Shown here piece after piece: positions 63,940-64,000 of a stretch of DNA of 64,000 bases; positions within the stretch are counted from its first letter, which is position 1; each line of letters opens with the position of its first letter. Under the pieces are notes generated by a model. That model saw only the letters and a list, made by a program, of their open reading frames with translations. It was not told where the DNA came from and made no database searches. The position numbers and the translations under genes are program-made. The DNA comes from Gemmata massiliana (lineage in GTDB: Bacteria; Planctomycetota; Planctomycetia; Gemmatales; Gemmataceae). Location: NCBI GenBank assembly GCA_000531095.1, contig HG799465.1, positions 333,900-397,899 on the forward strand, in the 5' to 3' direction.

Positions 63940-64000
63940 ATGCGATTCGTGATTACAGGGCGCCCGTCAGTTGAAGTTGTGGACGCCGCGCTCGACCAAC
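63940..64000 (+). CDS. start of a gene cut by the window edge
   Basis: An ATG at 63940 preceded by GGAGGTGA with 3 spare bases, the strongest ribosome-binding site in this end of the window, opens a frame reading MRFVITGRPSVEVVDAALDQ to the edge. Too short to assign; it is probably the first cargo gene of the integrated element. Confidence 0.55.
   Translation, partial: MRFVITGRPSVEVVDAALDQ

Overview
The window is high-GC DNA from a planctomycete, most probably family Gemmataceae. The evidence is a set of lineage-typical proteins: a giant PVC-type dehydrogenase with HEAT-like repeats, a CxxCH haem site and a C-terminal DUF1080 domain; an ECF sigma factor overlapping a Ser/Thr kinase; a TIGR02996 domain fused to DUF1963; many small CxC/CxxC zinc-ribbon proteins; a DUF3500 protein; and PQQ-like beta-propellers. 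This assignment is inferred from gene content, not from a marker gene.

Layout. 1-16.2 kb: an exported terpenoid-cyclase-fold protein, the PVC dehydrogenase (split by a one-base indel near 4475), two short zinc-ribbon proteins, a dihydrolipoamide-dehydrogenase-like flavoenzyme, a putative di-iron ferritin-like protein, an MFS exporter, a lid-less Hsp70 and a ureohydrolase. 16.2-24.4 kb: a signalling block, all on the minus strand apart from its surroundings, with a CheY-like regulator, a hybrid histidine kinase, and two tandem sensor kinases whose sensors differ but whose kinase cores are nearly the same at DNA level. 24.8-35.8 kb: an ECF sigma factor translationally coupled to a transmembrane Ser/Thr kinase, then one lipoprotein RND adaptor and two RND pumps. 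35.9-45.8 kb: DUF3500 protein, Ada-like alkyltransferase, beta-propeller proteins, a TadA-like deaminase, a PLD nuclease, polyprenyl synthase and MoaC. 45.8-50.2 kb: tRNA-Gly, trigger factor and two ClpP paralogues, a protein-quality-control operon. 50.4-60 kb: accessory and metabolic genes (Uma2, flavin reductase, ankyrin protein, DUF1810, Pgi, ApgM) mixed with palindromic repeats and a dead IS701 transposase. 60-64 kb: a graveyard of nested transposons (an IS630 element sitting at a TA inside another transposase fragment, next to a 3' remnant of dapA), then tRNA-Val with a tyrosine integrase directly downstream, which marks the probable left end of an integrated island that runs off the window.

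How the genes work together. The sigma/kinase pair lies directly upstream of the RND genes on the same strand and could control them, but no operator is visible to prove it. The trigger factor-ClpP2-ClpP1 order is a classic folding/proteolysis unit, here with two catalytically complete ClpPs and no ClpX/ClpA nearby. The signalling block could form a phosphorelay. No CRISPR array, riboswitch or rRNA was seen. The least explained items are a family of large hairpins with conserved arms (38.0, 52.0 and 52.3 kb), the duplicated kinase cores, the extra membrane hairpin in the second RND pump, and the twice ExxH-bearing protein at 8.5 kb.
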